A DNA stretch of 64,000 nucleotides from an uncultured SAR86 cluster bacterium. GTDB taxonomy: Bacteria > Pseudomonadota > Gammaproteobacteria > Magnimaribacterales > AG-339-G14. A program made the translations under genes and the position numbers. The notes beneath the pieces were generated by a model. It did no database searches, had not been told where the DNA came from, and was given only the letters and a program-made list of their open reading frames with translations. Positions 17,327 through 26,652 of the stretch are shown piece after piece (within the stretch, counting starts at the first letter, position 1; every line of letters begins with the position of its first letter). The DNA is taken from NCBI GenBank assembly GCA_902594855.1, contig CACJNS010000001.1, forward strand, positions 689,335-753,334. Direction: 5' to 3'.

Positions 17327-17864
17327 AAGAAGAAATACCTGCTATTCCATCAGCAGAATGTTTTTTTGCCTCATTTAAGTCTGAAATTCTCATTCCACCT
17401 AGAGCATAAGTCTTAATATCAGTTAGAGATCTTAATTCCTTAAATTTTTGCCAACCTATAGAAGATGCTTCCTGATGACTTTTTGTTTTTTTGACTGGTG
17501 AAATAAAAATATAATCCAACTTAAGTTGGTTTGCTTTATTGATCTCCTCCTCATTATGACAAGACGCACCCAAATAATTTTGATAGTTTTTTAAGTCCGA
17601 TAAATTCATCAAATCCGCTGAATTGAAATGAATGCCATCAAATCGTTTTGAGATGTCTAGGTGTCTAGAGCTTAAAATCAGTTTGGTTTGATACTTTTTC
17701 TTTAGTAATAAAAATTTGTTTAAATTTTTATTAAGTTCTGAGTTATCTAAACATCTTAACAATAGCAATTCTTTTTTAATCTTGATCGATTCCAGCAGTT
17801 CTAGGTAATTCTCAGGAATTACTTCAGGTGTAATAAAAAAATAATCAGGATCTATAGTCTGCAT
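17313..17864 (-). CDS. ThiE/TenI-like TIM-barrel protein
   Basis: A 183-residue protein resembling the thiamine-phosphate synthase/TenI fold: YFFITPE at the start, GIHFNSADL, LGASCHNEEE, IFISPVKKT, YALGGM near residue 154 and SADGIAGIS near the end. In many gammaproteobacteria this domain is fused behind a MutT Nudix domain beside argJ and secA; here the Nudix part is absent. Because it is divergent and orphaned, real thiamine-phosphate synthesis is not certain. Its start overlaps argJ by 20 bp and its end overlaps yacG by 14 bp. Confidence 0.75.
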   Translation of the reverse strand: MQTIDPDYFFITPEVIPENYLELLESIKIKKELLLLRCLDNSELNKNLNKFLLLKKKYQTKLILSSRHLDISKRFDGIHFNSADLMNLSDLKNYQNYLGASCHNEEEINKANQLKLDYIFISPVKKTKSHQEASSIGWQKFKELRSLTDIKTYALGGMRISDLNEAKKHSADGIAGISSFMDQ

Positions 17865-19002
17865 TCATGCTTACATAATCTTTAGATAAATCCGACGTAA
17901 GGACTTTGCTTGTCTTATTGCTATCACCCAGCTTAATGACTATTTCTATTTTTCTTTTTTTAAATTCTTTCAATCCTAATTTTTCTGAATAACTTGAACT
18001 AAGTTTGTTATTTCTAAATACCTGGAGCTTTCCAAGCTTTAGATTAAATTTCTTCTCGTCAAAGCTAATATTGGTATTGCCAACTGCCATTAAAATTCTC
18101 CCCCAATTAGGATCTTCTCCGAAAGCAGCTGTTTTTACTAAGAGAGAGTTAGCAATATTTTTAGCAACTGTTTTGCATTCGTTTTCAGTCTTGAGTCCTT
18201 TAACAGTTATCGAAATTAGCTTTGTTGCTCCTTCAGCATCGAGTACTATTTTTTCTGCTAAAGAGTAAAAAATATCTTGAAGAGTCTCTAATATCTTTTT
18301 TTCATTGGCTTTCGACAGTGAAATTAGTGATGATCCTGTAGCGATAAGCAAAGAAGAGTCATTTGTTGATTGATCTCCATCAATAGTTATTGAATTGAAA
18401 GAACTTTCGCAGGCTAATCTATGGATTTTATCTAACTTCAATTTGCTTATCTTTAAGTCAGTAAATACAAAGGACAACATTGTTGCCATGTTAGGTTCAA
18501 TCATTGCTGAACCTTTAGCGATGCCAATGAAATTTATAGTCTCGCCTTTTATCTTGATACTCTTTTTAACTATTTTTTCTTTCTTGTCTGTTGTCATTAT
18601 TGAAGTAGCAAAATTTTTCCAATTACTTCTACCAAGATTTTTATAAGCATTAAAAAAGGATTTTCCATACCTTTGTAGATCCAGTCTTTCTCCTATCACT
18701 CCGGTTGAAAAGGGCAGAACATTTACATCTTTATAATTAGCAAACATTTTATTTATGTCTTTTAAACCTTCTGGTCCAGTTGCAGCATTTGCGTTACCCG
18801 CATTTATAAATAATGCAGTTTTCTTTTTTTTATCAAGGTTTGTTAAATTCCTTTTTGCAACCTTTACCGGCGCAGCAGGAAATTTATTTGAAGTAAATAG
18901 CCCAGAGATGTTGCTGTTGCTTGGCACTTGAATTATTGCGGTATCAAGCCTTTTGCCATATTTTTGATAACTTGAAGAACAGCCAATTTTAACTTCTTTC
19001 AT
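17845..19002 (-). CDS. argJ: bifunctional glutamate N-acetyltransferase / amino-acid acetyltransferase
   Basis: A 385-residue enzyme that transfers acetyl from N-acetylornithine to glutamate, and in bifunctional members from acetyl-CoA, for arginine synthesis. NAGNANAATGPEG (about residues 67-79) and KGSAMIEPNMATML are family signatures. The proenzyme is cut before Thr174 in AT-ML, the catalytic nucleophile of the beta chain. The order secA-argJ matches Pseudomonas. The gene starts 3 nt after the secA stop, in the same operon. Confidence 0.93.
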   Translation of the reverse strand: MKEVKIGCSSSYQKYGKRLDTAIIQVPSNSNISGLFTSNKFPAAPVKVAKRNLTNLDKKKKTALFINAGNANAATGPEGLKDINKMFANYKDVNVLPFSTGVIGERLDLQRYGKSFFNAYKNLGRSNWKNFATSIMTTDKKEKIVKKSIKIKGETINFIGIAKGSAMIEPNMATMLSFVFTDLKISKLKLDKIHRLACESSFNSITIDGDQSTNDSSLLIATGSSLISLSKANEKKILETLQDIFYSLAEKIVLDAEGATKLISITVKGLKTENECKTVAKNIANSLLVKTAAFGEDPNWGRILMAVGNTNISFDEKKFNLKLGKLQVFRNNKLSSSYSEKLGLKEFKKRKIEIVIKLGDSNKTSKVLTSDLSKDYVSMNADYRS

Positions 19003-19005
19003 AAT

Positions 19006-21621
19006 CTATTTTCTTTTTTTCCTTTTGGCTTTGGCTTGAAGTCTTCGCATTCTTCTATTTCCTGAAAATTCTTCATTTGGTTCAGATTTATTTTTATTGA
19101 CTTGTTCTTGAGGTGAATCAAAAGCGGATTGAATCTCTTCTTTGTGACTTATCGTGTTTTTTATAACAGAACTTTCCTGAGCTGTTTGCTCTTCTTTATT
19201 GATTTGAATTTTGGATAAAAACTTAATGGCTTCGGCATTGATATTTGTGAGAAGACCCTCGAACATTTCAAAAGCCTCTCTTTTATATTCAAGTCTGGGA
19301 TCCTTTCCTGCATAACTTCTAAAGCCTATATTTTGTCTTAAGTATTCAAGAGCATTGATATGATTTTTCCAAGATATATCTATGACTTGCAAAACAATTT
19401 GTTTTTCTAGACCAGGAAGAACTTCGCTATATTCGATTCTTTTTTCAAGATATTTATTTTTAAGCTGACTTACAATTTCATCGATTAAGGTATCTTGATT
19501 ATTCTTTTCATCATCTAAGAACTGAGCTGGGTCAAATTCAAAAGCGAAATCAGAAGACAAGGAATTCTTTAACTTATCTGTTTGCCACTGACTTTCTACA
19601 CTAGAAGGCGGCAGAAACGAATAAACTAAATCTGCTATTTCATTGAATCGCATTGAATCAATTAATTCTGTTAAGTCATCTTCCTGAAGAATTTCCTCTC
19701 TTTGTGAATATATAACCTGTCTTTGTTCATTAAGGACATCGTCAAATTCAAGAATTCTTTTTCTTAGATCAAAATTTCTTCCCTCAACTCTTCTTTGAGC
19801 TCTCTCGATCGCTCCGGTGAGCATTCTATGTTCTATGGATTCTCCCTTCTTCATACCTCCAATTGATTGCATGAGATTTTTAACTCTTTCCGGTGCAAAA
19901 ATCTTCATCAAGCTATCTTCTAATGACAGAAAAAATTGTGAGGAACCAGGATCTCCTTGTCTCCCAGATCTTCCTCTAAGTTGATTATCAACTCTCCTTG
20001 ATTCATGTCTTTCAGTTCCAATCACATGCAGGCCCCCAAGAGATAAAACTTTTTCTCTGAAAGAAGCGTCCTTTTCATTGCCTCCTAAGACGATATCTGT
20101 TCCTCTTCCTGCCATATTTGTTGCGATGGTTACAGCATTCTGAGCTCCTGCCTGAGATATTATTTCAGCCTCTCTTTCATGTTGTTTAGCATTCAAAACG
20201 TTATGGTCAATTTTTCTTTGTTTTAGTTTGCTGGATATTAATTCAGAAGTTTCTACGGAAATTGTCCCAACCAAAATTGGCGCGCCGGTCGAGTTAATTT
20301 GCTCTATTTCCTCAACAAGAGCATCGTACTTCTCCTCAAGGGTTAAATAAATTTTGTCTTCCTTATCGTCTCTGATCATGGGCAGGTTCGTTGGTATGAC
20401 AATGGTCTCTAAAGAGTAAATTTCCTCAAACTCTTGAGCTTCAGTTTCAGCAGTTCCGGTCATGCCAGATAATTTATCGAAGAGTCTAAAAAAGTTTTGA
20501 AAAGTGGTTGATGCTAAAGTCTGACTTTCGACTTGGATATTTACATTTTCCTTTAGTTCTAGCGCTTGATGAACTCCGTCTGATAATCGTCTACCTGGCA
20601 AAGCTCTTCCAGTGTTTGTATCAATCAATACTACTTGACCATTTTGCACAAGATAATCTGTGTTTTTTTCAAACAGATTAAAGGCTCTTAGGGAAGACTG
20701 AACCATGTTTAATAATTTTAGATTTTCACTCGCATAGAGCGAGTCATCCTCTTTAAGAAGTCCGTTGTGTACAAGAAGACGTTCAACGTTTTCATGACCT
20801 TTCTCGGTAAGTTCAGCAGATCTTACTTTTTCGTCAATCTGAAAATCTCCTTCTACAAAAATATCTCCTGTTTCCAAATCAAATTCTTCTTGCTTAAGGC
20901 GAGGAATTATTTGGCCGATCTTTTTATATATTTCAGAATTATCTTCGGCGACACCGCTTATGACTAAAGGAGTTCTAGCCTCATCAATCAGGATTGAATC
21001 TACCTCATCAACCACAGCAAAAAAAAGGTCTTTTTGCATTTTATGGGCTTTGTCCATTGCCATGTTATCCCTTAGATAGTCAAAACCAGCTTCGTTGTTC
21101 GTGATGTAAACGACATCTGCCTGATAGGCATTTTTTTTCTCTTCAAAACTTTGATTGGGAACAACATGACTTACTGTCAATCCAAGGCCTTCAAACAAGG
21201 GCCTCATCCAATTTGCATCCCTTTCTGCTAGATACTCGTTAACAGTAATTACGTAAACGCCTTTTCCGGTCAAAGCATTTAAGTAACAGGGTAGAGTAGC
21301 CACGAGGGTTTTTCCCTCACCGGTAGCCATCTCAGCGATCTTGCCTTCATTAAGGATAACTCCTCCAACGAGTTGGCAGTCATAATGTCTCAGACCCAAA
21401 TTTCTTTTACTCGATTCTCTAACTAGTGCATATGCTTGGGGAAGAACTTTTTCCAAGGTCTCCCCCGAACGAACTTGATCTCTCAGTTCATTAGATTTTG
21501 CCAGTAGATCATCAGCATTTAATTTCTCAATGGAGGACTCCAAAGAATTAATTTGATCAACAGTTTTGGAAATACGGTTGATGACTCTTTTATGTTTTGA
21601 GCCAAATAAAAAGCCAAACAT
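19006..21621 (-). CDS. secA: protein translocase ATPase SecA
   Basis: An 871-residue motor of the Sec pathway that pushes preproteins through SecYEG. MATGEGKTLVATLP near residue 100 is Walker A, VDEVDSILIDEARTPL the DEAD segment, and NMAGRGTDIVLGG plus RGRSGRQGDPGSS the second ATPase domain. The C-terminus is unusual: instead of the cysteine-rich zinc motif that binds SecB, it ends with a Gln/Glu-rich linker and a Lys/Arg tail (RRLQAKAKRKKRK). Follows lpxC after 3 nt with no secM between. Confidence 0.96.
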   Translation of the reverse strand: MFGFLFGSKHKRVINRISKTVDQINSLESSIEKLNADDLLAKSNELRDQVRSGETLEKVLPQAYALVRESSKRNLGLRHYDCQLVGGVILNEGKIAEMATGEGKTLVATLPCYLNALTGKGVYVITVNEYLAERDANWMRPLFEGLGLTVSHVVPNQSFEEKKNAYQADVVYITNNEAGFDYLRDNMAMDKAHKMQKDLFFAVVDEVDSILIDEARTPLVISGVAEDNSEIYKKIGQIIPRLKQEEFDLETGDIFVEGDFQIDEKVRSAELTEKGHENVERLLVHNGLLKEDDSLYASENLKLLNMVQSSLRAFNLFEKNTDYLVQNGQVVLIDTNTGRALPGRRLSDGVHQALELKENVNIQVESQTLASTTFQNFFRLFDKLSGMTGTAETEAQEFEEIYSLETIVIPTNLPMIRDDKEDKIYLTLEEKYDALVEEIEQINSTGAPILVGTISVETSELISSKLKQRKIDHNVLNAKQHEREAEIISQAGAQNAVTIATNMAGRGTDIVLGGNEKDASFREKVLSLGGLHVIGTERHESRRVDNQLRGRSGRQGDPGSSQFFLSLEDSLMKIFAPERVKNLMQSIGGMKKGESIEHRMLTGAIERAQRRVEGRNFDLRKRILEFDDVLNEQRQVIYSQREEILQEDDLTELIDSMRFNEIADLVYSFLPPSSVESQWQTDKLKNSLSSDFAFEFDPAQFLDDEKNNQDTLIDEIVSQLKNKYLEKRIEYSEVLPGLEKQIVLQVIDISWKNHINALEYLRQNIGFRSYAGKDPRLEYKREAFEMFEGLLTNINAEAIKFLSKIQINKEEQTAQESSVIKNTISHKEEIQSAFDSPQEQVNKNKSEPNEEFSGNRRMRRLQAKAKRKKRK

Positions 21622-21624
21622 TTC

Positions 21625-22545
21625 TTATCCTGTGCTCGGGTCAATGATTGGATCGATATATCTGATGAACTGATTGCCTTCTTCTGCAGTAATTATTTCC
21701 CAAGTATCAGGATTATCGATAAGTTTTCTTAAAAGTTGGTTGTTATGAGAATGACCAGATTTAAAACCTTCAAAAGATCCAATTAGATTGTGTTTTAGTA
21801 AATATAAGTCACCAATGACATCAAGAATTTTATGCTTAACGAACTCATCCTCTGACCTCAAACCTTCTTCATTAAGAATTTCATTTTCACCGATTGCTAT
21901 AGCATTTTTCTCGCTTGCTCCTAGAGCTAAGTTTTCTTTTTTTAATGCATCAACTTCACTCATAAAGCCAAAGGTTCTTGCACGAGATATCTCTTTGAGA
22001 AAAGTTGTTGAATTGAAGTCAATGGTAGCCTTGTTGGGCTGTCTTTTATGAACAGGATGATCATAATCAAGTTCATAACTTACTTTGAAACCATCATAGG
22101 GTGAAAGTGATACTCTCGCACCATTGTTAGCTTCCACTGATACCGGTTTTTTTATTTTTATAAATTTTTTAACTTCTTTTTGTTCTTTTATGCCAGCTGA
22201 TTGAATCAAAAAAACAAAAGGATTTGCTGAACCATCCATAATAGGGACTTCAATGTCATTAATTTGCACATAAGCATTATCGATGCCTAAACCTGCAAAA
22301 GCAGAGAGCATATGTTCAACTGTAGAGATTTCAATATCTCCACTTACCAGTGTTGTTGCGAGCGCTGTAGCTCCTACGTTTTCAACGGTAGCCTGAATCT
22401 CAACTACTGGATCACAGTCAACTCTCTGAAAAATAATTCCAGTATCTTCAGGTGCGGGTAAAAGTTTTATTGTAATTTTCCTACCTGAATGCAAGCCTAC
22501 GCCACTTGCCTTGATGGGATTAGTTAAAGTTCTTTGAGCTAGCAT
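21625..22545 (-). CDS. lpxC: UDP-3-O-acyl-N-acetylglucosamine deacetylase
   Basis: A 306-residue zinc enzyme for the committed step of lipid A synthesis. [10 protein letters not shown] contains zinc ligand His78; [13 protein letters not shown] near residue 238 supplies the second His and the Asp, and GHSHNN the catalytic His region. Its presence means the organism makes lipid A and has an LPS-type outer membrane. Normal length. It lies between rlmB (2-nt gap) and secA. Confidence 0.95.
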   Translation of the reverse strand: MLAQRTLTNPIKASGVGLHSGRKITIKLLPAPEDTGIIFQRVDCDPVVEIQATVENVGATALATTLVSGDIEISTVEHMLSAFAGLGIDNAYVQINDIEVPIMDGSANPFVFLIQSAGIKEQKEVKKFIKIKKPVSVEANNGARVSLSPYDGFKVSYELDYDHPVHKRQPNKATIDFNSTTFLKEISRARTFGFMSEVDALKKENLALGASEKNAIAIGENEILNEEGLRSEDEFVKHKILDVIGDLYLLKHNLIGSFEGFKSGHSHNNQLLRKLIDNPDTWEIITAEEGNQFIRYIDPIIDPSTG

Positions 22546-22547
22546 TT

Positions 22548-23258
22548 CTAGTTTGTTCTTTGTCTATTAATCTCAAAAACAATTACTGAAGTTGCAATAG
22601 CTGCATTGAGACTCTCCAATTTATTGCTTATTGGAATCTTGATTATTTTATCGCATTTTGATTTTAAAGTTTCTTGAATACCTGTATTTTCTGATCCTAT
22701 TATTAAACCTATTTTTTTGGAAAAATCAGTATCGTAAATAGATTCTGACTGAGAACTACCTTCAGCTCCATAGATTAAAAATCCTCTAAGCTTTAGCATC
22801 TCCGTAATCCTCTTAAGGTTTGGCACAATCACAAATGGGATAAGTTCGCTTGATCCTTTTGATACTTCTCTTACCGATTTAGTTAAATGACATGCCCTGG
22901 ATTTTGGAACCACTACCGCATCAACCATTCCTCCCAAGCTTGTGCGGAGGATTGATCCTAAGTTGTTGGGATCCGTTATGTGATCAAGCAAAAGAATAAC
23001 GGCGTCCTCTTTAGTTTCTAAAAATTTTTCCAGGTACTCTATATTTTTTGGTTCTGATGGTTTGAAAATCAGATTGATCTTTTTATTTGGATTTTTAAAT
23101 TTTTTTATTTCTATTTTTAATTTCTTCTCTATGGCGATCTTTTTTATATCTTTAATTCTTTTTGAAATTGAATTGTCATCTACTTCCAACAACCTAACTG
23201 ACTCAGGTTTGTTGGAAAGTAAAGTTTTGATCGTATTTAAATCTGATGTCTCGAACAT
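22548..23258 (-). CDS. rlmB: 23S rRNA (guanosine-2'-O-) methyltransferase RlmB
   Basis: A 236-residue SPOUT enzyme. The C-terminal trefoil knot is clear: [25 protein letters not shown] and [16 protein letters not shown] are the three SpoU motifs. The N-terminal substrate-binding part is Lys-rich and short. RlmB methylates the ribose of G2251 in 23S rRNA in E. coli. Another SpoU target is possible, but adjacency to rnr, as in E. coli (rnr-rlmB), supports RlmB. Confidence 0.88.
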   Translation of the reverse strand: MFETSDLNTIKTLLSNKPESVRLLEVDDNSISKRIKDIKKIAIEKKLKIEIKKFKNPNKKINLIFKPSEPKNIEYLEKFLETKEDAVILLLDHITDPNNLGSILRTSLGGMVDAVVVPKSRACHLTKSVREVSKGSSELIPFVIVPNLKRITEMLKLRGFLIYGAEGSSQSESIYDTDFSKKIGLIIGSENTGIQETLKSKCDKIIKIPISNKLESLNAAIATSVIVFEINRQRTN

Positions 23259-23260
23259 TT

Positions 23261-25123
23261 TTACGCCGGTATTAAACTTATTTTACCTTCATAAGGATGC
23301 ACCGATTCGATAATGCAACTCATTTTATCTCCAATGCTTATCGTACCTTGTCTACTGACTAAGGATTTCATCTCATAATTAAAATTGTAATATTTATTTT
23401 TGAATGAGCTTATGTGACACAATCCTTCAATGTTAATTTGATCTAGCTTCACAAATACTCCAAATTCTGTAACTCCAGTTATGATTCCAGAAAATTTATT
23501 CCCTAAATAATTTTGTCCGCATCGCGATCTCAGAACTTTATCTGCTTCCTTAGAAATTTGATCAGCCTCTCGTTCTCTAAAGCTACAATTTTCAGCAATG
23601 TCAGCTAAATCATTTTTTGATAAAGATTTAAATTTCTTGTTATGAATAATTTGTTTTATACATCTATGAACCACTAAATCTGGATATCTTCTGATGGGTG
23701 AGGTGAAGTGTAAATATTCATCTAAACCCAAAGCGAAATGTTCACTCCTCTCAGAAGAGTATATTGCGAGTTTCATACTCTTTAGAATTTCAAGAGCTAA
23801 GATTTCATTGATTTTATGTTTTGAGGTTTTTTGAACCCAATCGAAAATAGATTTTCTTGAAAGATTAAAATCTTCTGATATGGGTAAACCTCTTGATTGA
23901 AGAAATTTCTGCAATGAAATGATCTTATCCATATCCGGGAAGTCATGAAATCTAAAAATAGTGCTTATTTGATTTTCCTTTAGAAATTTTGCGGCAGATA
24001 TGTTTGCCAAAATCATGCATTCCTCAATAGCCTTATGACTTAAATATCTTGTTACCGGAACAAAAGCTTTTAGTTTTCCTTTCTTAACTTCTGGTCGGTA
24101 CTCATTCATTTCAAAATCTATTGCGAGCCTTTGTTTCCTTTTTTCAATTCTTTTTTTGCATATTTCTAACAATTTCTTTAAATCATTTGAAAATTCTGGG
24201 TGTCTATCTATGTCATCTTTCTCAAGATTTGAAAGTTCGTCATAAGTAAACCTTTTCTTCGATTCGATTATTGCTGAATAAAATTTGAAAGTTTTAAGAG
24301 AACAATCTTTATCAAGAATCATTTCGCAGACCAGCGTTAACCTTTTTTGAAGGGGGCGAAGAGAGCAAATATCATTTGATAATTCTTTTGGTAGCATTGG
24401 AATAACTTTTGAATTCAAATAAATTGATGTTGCTCTTTCTGCAGCCACTTTATCCAAGGAAGATCCTTCAGAGACAAAAGCAGAGACATCAGCAATCGCT
24501 ACCAATAATTTGTATCCATTTGAAGTTTGTTCGCAGCAAATTGCATCATCAAAATCTTTTGCATTTTTGCCATCAATGGTAAAAAAATTTTTGTCAGTTA
24601 AATCTTCATACTCAGAAGGAAAATTTCCAGAATTATGTTCTTTCAAAATCCTATTTATTTCTGGCAAAATTGTTTTTGGAAAAGTTCTCTTAATATTAAG
24701 ATTTGTTTGCAAAGCAATCTCGTCTGCTTCTTCAAAAATATTTGAAAATATAAGTTGCTCAACTATGTAACCTTCAGGCCTATGCTTTAAAGTTGGTTGT
24801 TTTTTTATTTTTATTTTACAAAAGTCACCATTTTTGAGTTTTTTAGAGGTGTTCTTTTTTATAATTATTTCTAGATGAAACTCATTATTAACAGATTCTG
24901 CAATCCATCCTTTGTTAGTTTTTTTTAATTTACCTATGACTTCGGTTGTATTTCTCTCGATTATTTTTTGAATGGTTGCTTTATCTTGCTGAACTGAACA
25001 TTCAACCTTATCGCCCGGAAATACTTTGAATAATTCCTTTCTTGAAAGTTTAAATGATAGATCTTCAGATACAAATAAAGATCCCTTGCCATTTTTTGAA
25101 AGTTTTACAATTCCTTTAAACAT
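23261..25123 (-). CDS. rnr: ribonuclease R (RNB-family 3'-5' exoribonuclease), short form
   Basis: A 620-residue RNB exonuclease. The catalytic block IDGKNAKDFDDAI near residue 183 holds the metal-binding aspartates; YLHFTSPIRRYPDLVVHR is the second RNB signature, and an S1 domain ends the protein (FSGIITGVTEFGVFVKL). RNase R is normally about 800 residues; the N-terminal helix-turn-helix region and the basic C-terminal extension are missing, so it could also be called RNase II-like. The rlmB neighbour favours rnr. First gene of the reverse operon. Confidence 0.85.
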   Translation of the reverse strand: MFKGIVKLSKNGKGSLFVSEDLSFKLSRKELFKVFPGDKVECSVQQDKATIQKIIERNTTEVIGKLKKTNKGWIAESVNNEFHLEIIIKKNTSKKLKNGDFCKIKIKKQPTLKHRPEGYIVEQLIFSNIFEEADEIALQTNLNIKRTFPKTILPEINRILKEHNSGNFPSEYEDLTDKNFFTIDGKNAKDFDDAICCEQTSNGYKLLVAIADVSAFVSEGSSLDKVAAERATSIYLNSKVIPMLPKELSNDICSLRPLQKRLTLVCEMILDKDCSLKTFKFYSAIIESKKRFTYDELSNLEKDDIDRHPEFSNDLKKLLEICKKRIEKRKQRLAIDFEMNEYRPEVKKGKLKAFVPVTRYLSHKAIEECMILANISAAKFLKENQISTIFRFHDFPDMDKIISLQKFLQSRGLPISEDFNLSRKSIFDWVQKTSKHKINEILALEILKSMKLAIYSSERSEHFALGLDEYLHFTSPIRRYPDLVVHRCIKQIIHNKKFKSLSKNDLADIAENCSFREREADQISKEADKVLRSRCGQNYLGNKFSGIITGVTEFGVFVKLDQINIEGLCHISSFKNKYYNFNYEMKSLVSRQGTISIGDKMSCIIESVHPYEGKISLIPA

Positions 25124-25144
25124 TTATGTCTCAATGAGTTACTC

Positions 25145-25154
25145 AAGTATACTT
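25145..25154. promoter_or_regulatory. palindromic -10 box shared by rnr and the Gfo/Idh gene
   Basis: AAGTATACTT lies in the 36-bp gap between divergent rnr and the dehydrogenase gene and reads TATACT on both strands. Rightward, the start site falls on or next to the ATG at 25160, implying a leaderless mRNA. No clear -35 on either strand. Confidence 0.4.
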
Positions 25155-25159
25155 TTTCA

Positions 25160-26089
25160 ATGGGTAATAAGCTCAAATTTGGATTATTGGGAGCACTAGG
25201 GTACATAGCTCCTCGCCATATTCAAGCAATCAATAATATTGGTGCAGATCTAAAATGTGTCAGTGATTTGGATTTTAACTCAGCCATAAAAAAAGAATTC
25301 CTCTCTAAGAACATAGAAACCCTTGATAGTCTTGAGGAAATGATCAAATTCCATCAGAAAGATAACTTAGACTATATTTCTATCTGCACTCCAAATCACT
25401 TACACACTGATCAAATAGTTACTTGCTTGGAAAATGATATCAATGTGATTTGTGAAAAGCCCCTCGCTTTATCTGTTTCAGACTTAGATAGGATTAGAAA
25501 ATCTGAATCCGTTTCAGCTGCTAAGGTTTTTACAATTATGCAATTAAGATTTCATGAATCAATAATTCAATTGAAACAAAATATAACCTCACAAAAGTCA
25601 GGAGAAAAACATGAGGTCATCCTGATATATGCTACTACAAGAGGTTCAGATTTTTTTTCTTCCTGGAGAGGAAGTGAAAATAAATCAGGAGGGATTCTTT
25701 TCGAATTTGGTATTCACTATCTGGATATTTTGATAGATATTTTTGGCCAAGTTTCAAATTTCAATGTCAACAAGTTATCTCTCAATCAAGCTAACGTTCT
25801 TATCGAACATGAAAACGCGAAAGTTTTAATAATGATCAATGTTTTATCCAAAGAAAAACTTAAAGAAATGGGACAAGAGGAAGTTCTGTATCGATCCTTC
25901 ACCATAAATGGAGATGAATTTGAATTTACAGGAGGATTCCAAGATTTGCATACCAAGAGTTATGAATCAATTCTTGAAGGAAAGGGCTTTACAGTTGAGG
26001 ATGCGTCCAAATCAATCAAACAAATATCTAAAATAATGGATGAGTTTGAAAAAGGATCGACTTATAAACCAATTTTAAATAATCTTTAG
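25160..26089 (+). CDS. Gfo/Idh/MocA oxidoreductase (WlbA/WbpB-like)
   Basis: A 309-residue NAD-dependent dehydrogenase. The Rossmann segment contains GYIAPRH (residues 14-20), a signature of WlbA/WbpB enzymes that oxidise C3 of UDP-N-acetylglucosaminuronate. EKP at 99-101 carries the catalytic Lys, and FSSWRGSENKSGG with the His of FGIHYLD match the same group. Product would be a 3-keto sugar nucleotide for amino-sugar glycans of LPS or capsule. The partner aminotransferase and acetyltransferase are not in the window. Function is inferred from motif similarity. Confidence 0.78.
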   Translation: MGNKLKFGLLGALGYIAPRHIQAINNIGADLKCVSDLDFNSAIKKEFLSKNIETLDSLEEMIKFHQKDNLDYISICTPNHLHTDQIVTCLENDINVICEKPLALSVSDLDRIRKSESVSAAKVFTIMQLRFHESIIQLKQNITSQKSGEKHEVILIYATTRGSDFFSSWRGSENKSGGILFEFGIHYLDILIDIFGQVSNFNVNKLSLNQANVLIEHENAKVLIMINVLSKEKLKEMGQEEVLYRSFTINGDEFEFTGGFQDLHTKSYESILEGKGFTVEDASKSIKQISKIMDEFEKGSTYKPILNNL

Positions 26090-26091
26090 AA

Positions 26092-26595
26092 ATGCAAAAA
26101 ATTTCAACTCCAGACCTTAGTGATCTTAATCCCAACGTTCCATTCCTAGGTTTACAATTTAATTCGTATGGAGCTAGAGATTTTCTTTATGGCCCTATAA
26201 AAACAGTTCATGCTCCAAACGATAATTCTTTTGTTAAAAAAATATTAGCAACAGAAGGGCAGGGTGGAGTTCTTTTTGTCGATGGGGATAAAAGTTTTGA
26301 GGTGGCCCTCTTGGGAGACATGATTGCTGAAAATGCTTACAAAAATAATTGGAATGGAATAATTATCCTCGGCTGCGTCAGGGATGTAGATGTCTTGAAA
26401 ACAATCGATATGGGAATTTTTGCACTTGGCTCTGTTCCTAAAAAAAGTGAAAAAAAAGATAGAGGTTCCGTTGATGACCCTATTGAAATAGACGGATTGA
26501 TAATAAATTCAAATGATTGGGTCTATGGAGATTCAACGGGAGTCTTAGTCTCCAAAGTGGAGCTGGCGATAGGAGTCGAACCTACGACCGCCTGA
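26092..26595 (+). CDS. rraA: RraA family protein (RNase E regulator / HMG aldolase fold)
   Basis: A 167-residue protein of the RraA family. GQGGVLFVDGD, LLGDMIAENAYKNNW and GCVRDVDVL carry the conserved Gly-Asp and Arg-Asp residues. RraA trimers bind RNase E in E. coli, while relatives are 4-hydroxy-4-methyl-2-oxoglutarate aldolases. The normal end (DSTGVLVS) is followed by about a dozen residues, LAIGVEPTTA at the end, encoded by the antisense of tRNA-Thr; the stop codon lies inside that tRNA. Starts 2 nt after the dehydrogenase gene. Confidence 0.88.
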   Translation: MQKISTPDLSDLNPNVPFLGLQFNSYGARDFLYGPIKTVHAPNDNSFVKKILATEGQGGVLFVDGDKSFEVALLGDMIAENAYKNNWNGIIILGCVRDVDVLKTIDMGIFALGSVPKKSEKKDRGSVDDPIEIDGLIINSNDWVYGDSTGVLVSKVELAIGVEPTTA

Positions 26596-26633
26596 TTACA
26601 AATCAGGAGCTCTACCAACTGAGCTACGCCAGC
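26558..26633 (-). tRNA. tRNA-Thr (TGT)
   Basis: A 76-nt cloverleaf on the reverse strand. The acceptor GCTGGCG pairs with CGCCAGC, the anticodon loop TTTGTAA carries TGT, and CCA is encoded. It lies 19 nt downstream of birA on the same strand and probably shares its transcript. Its 3' 38 nt overlap the end of rraA. Confidence 0.95.
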
Positions 26634-26652
26634 AACGTCAAGAATTATAAAC

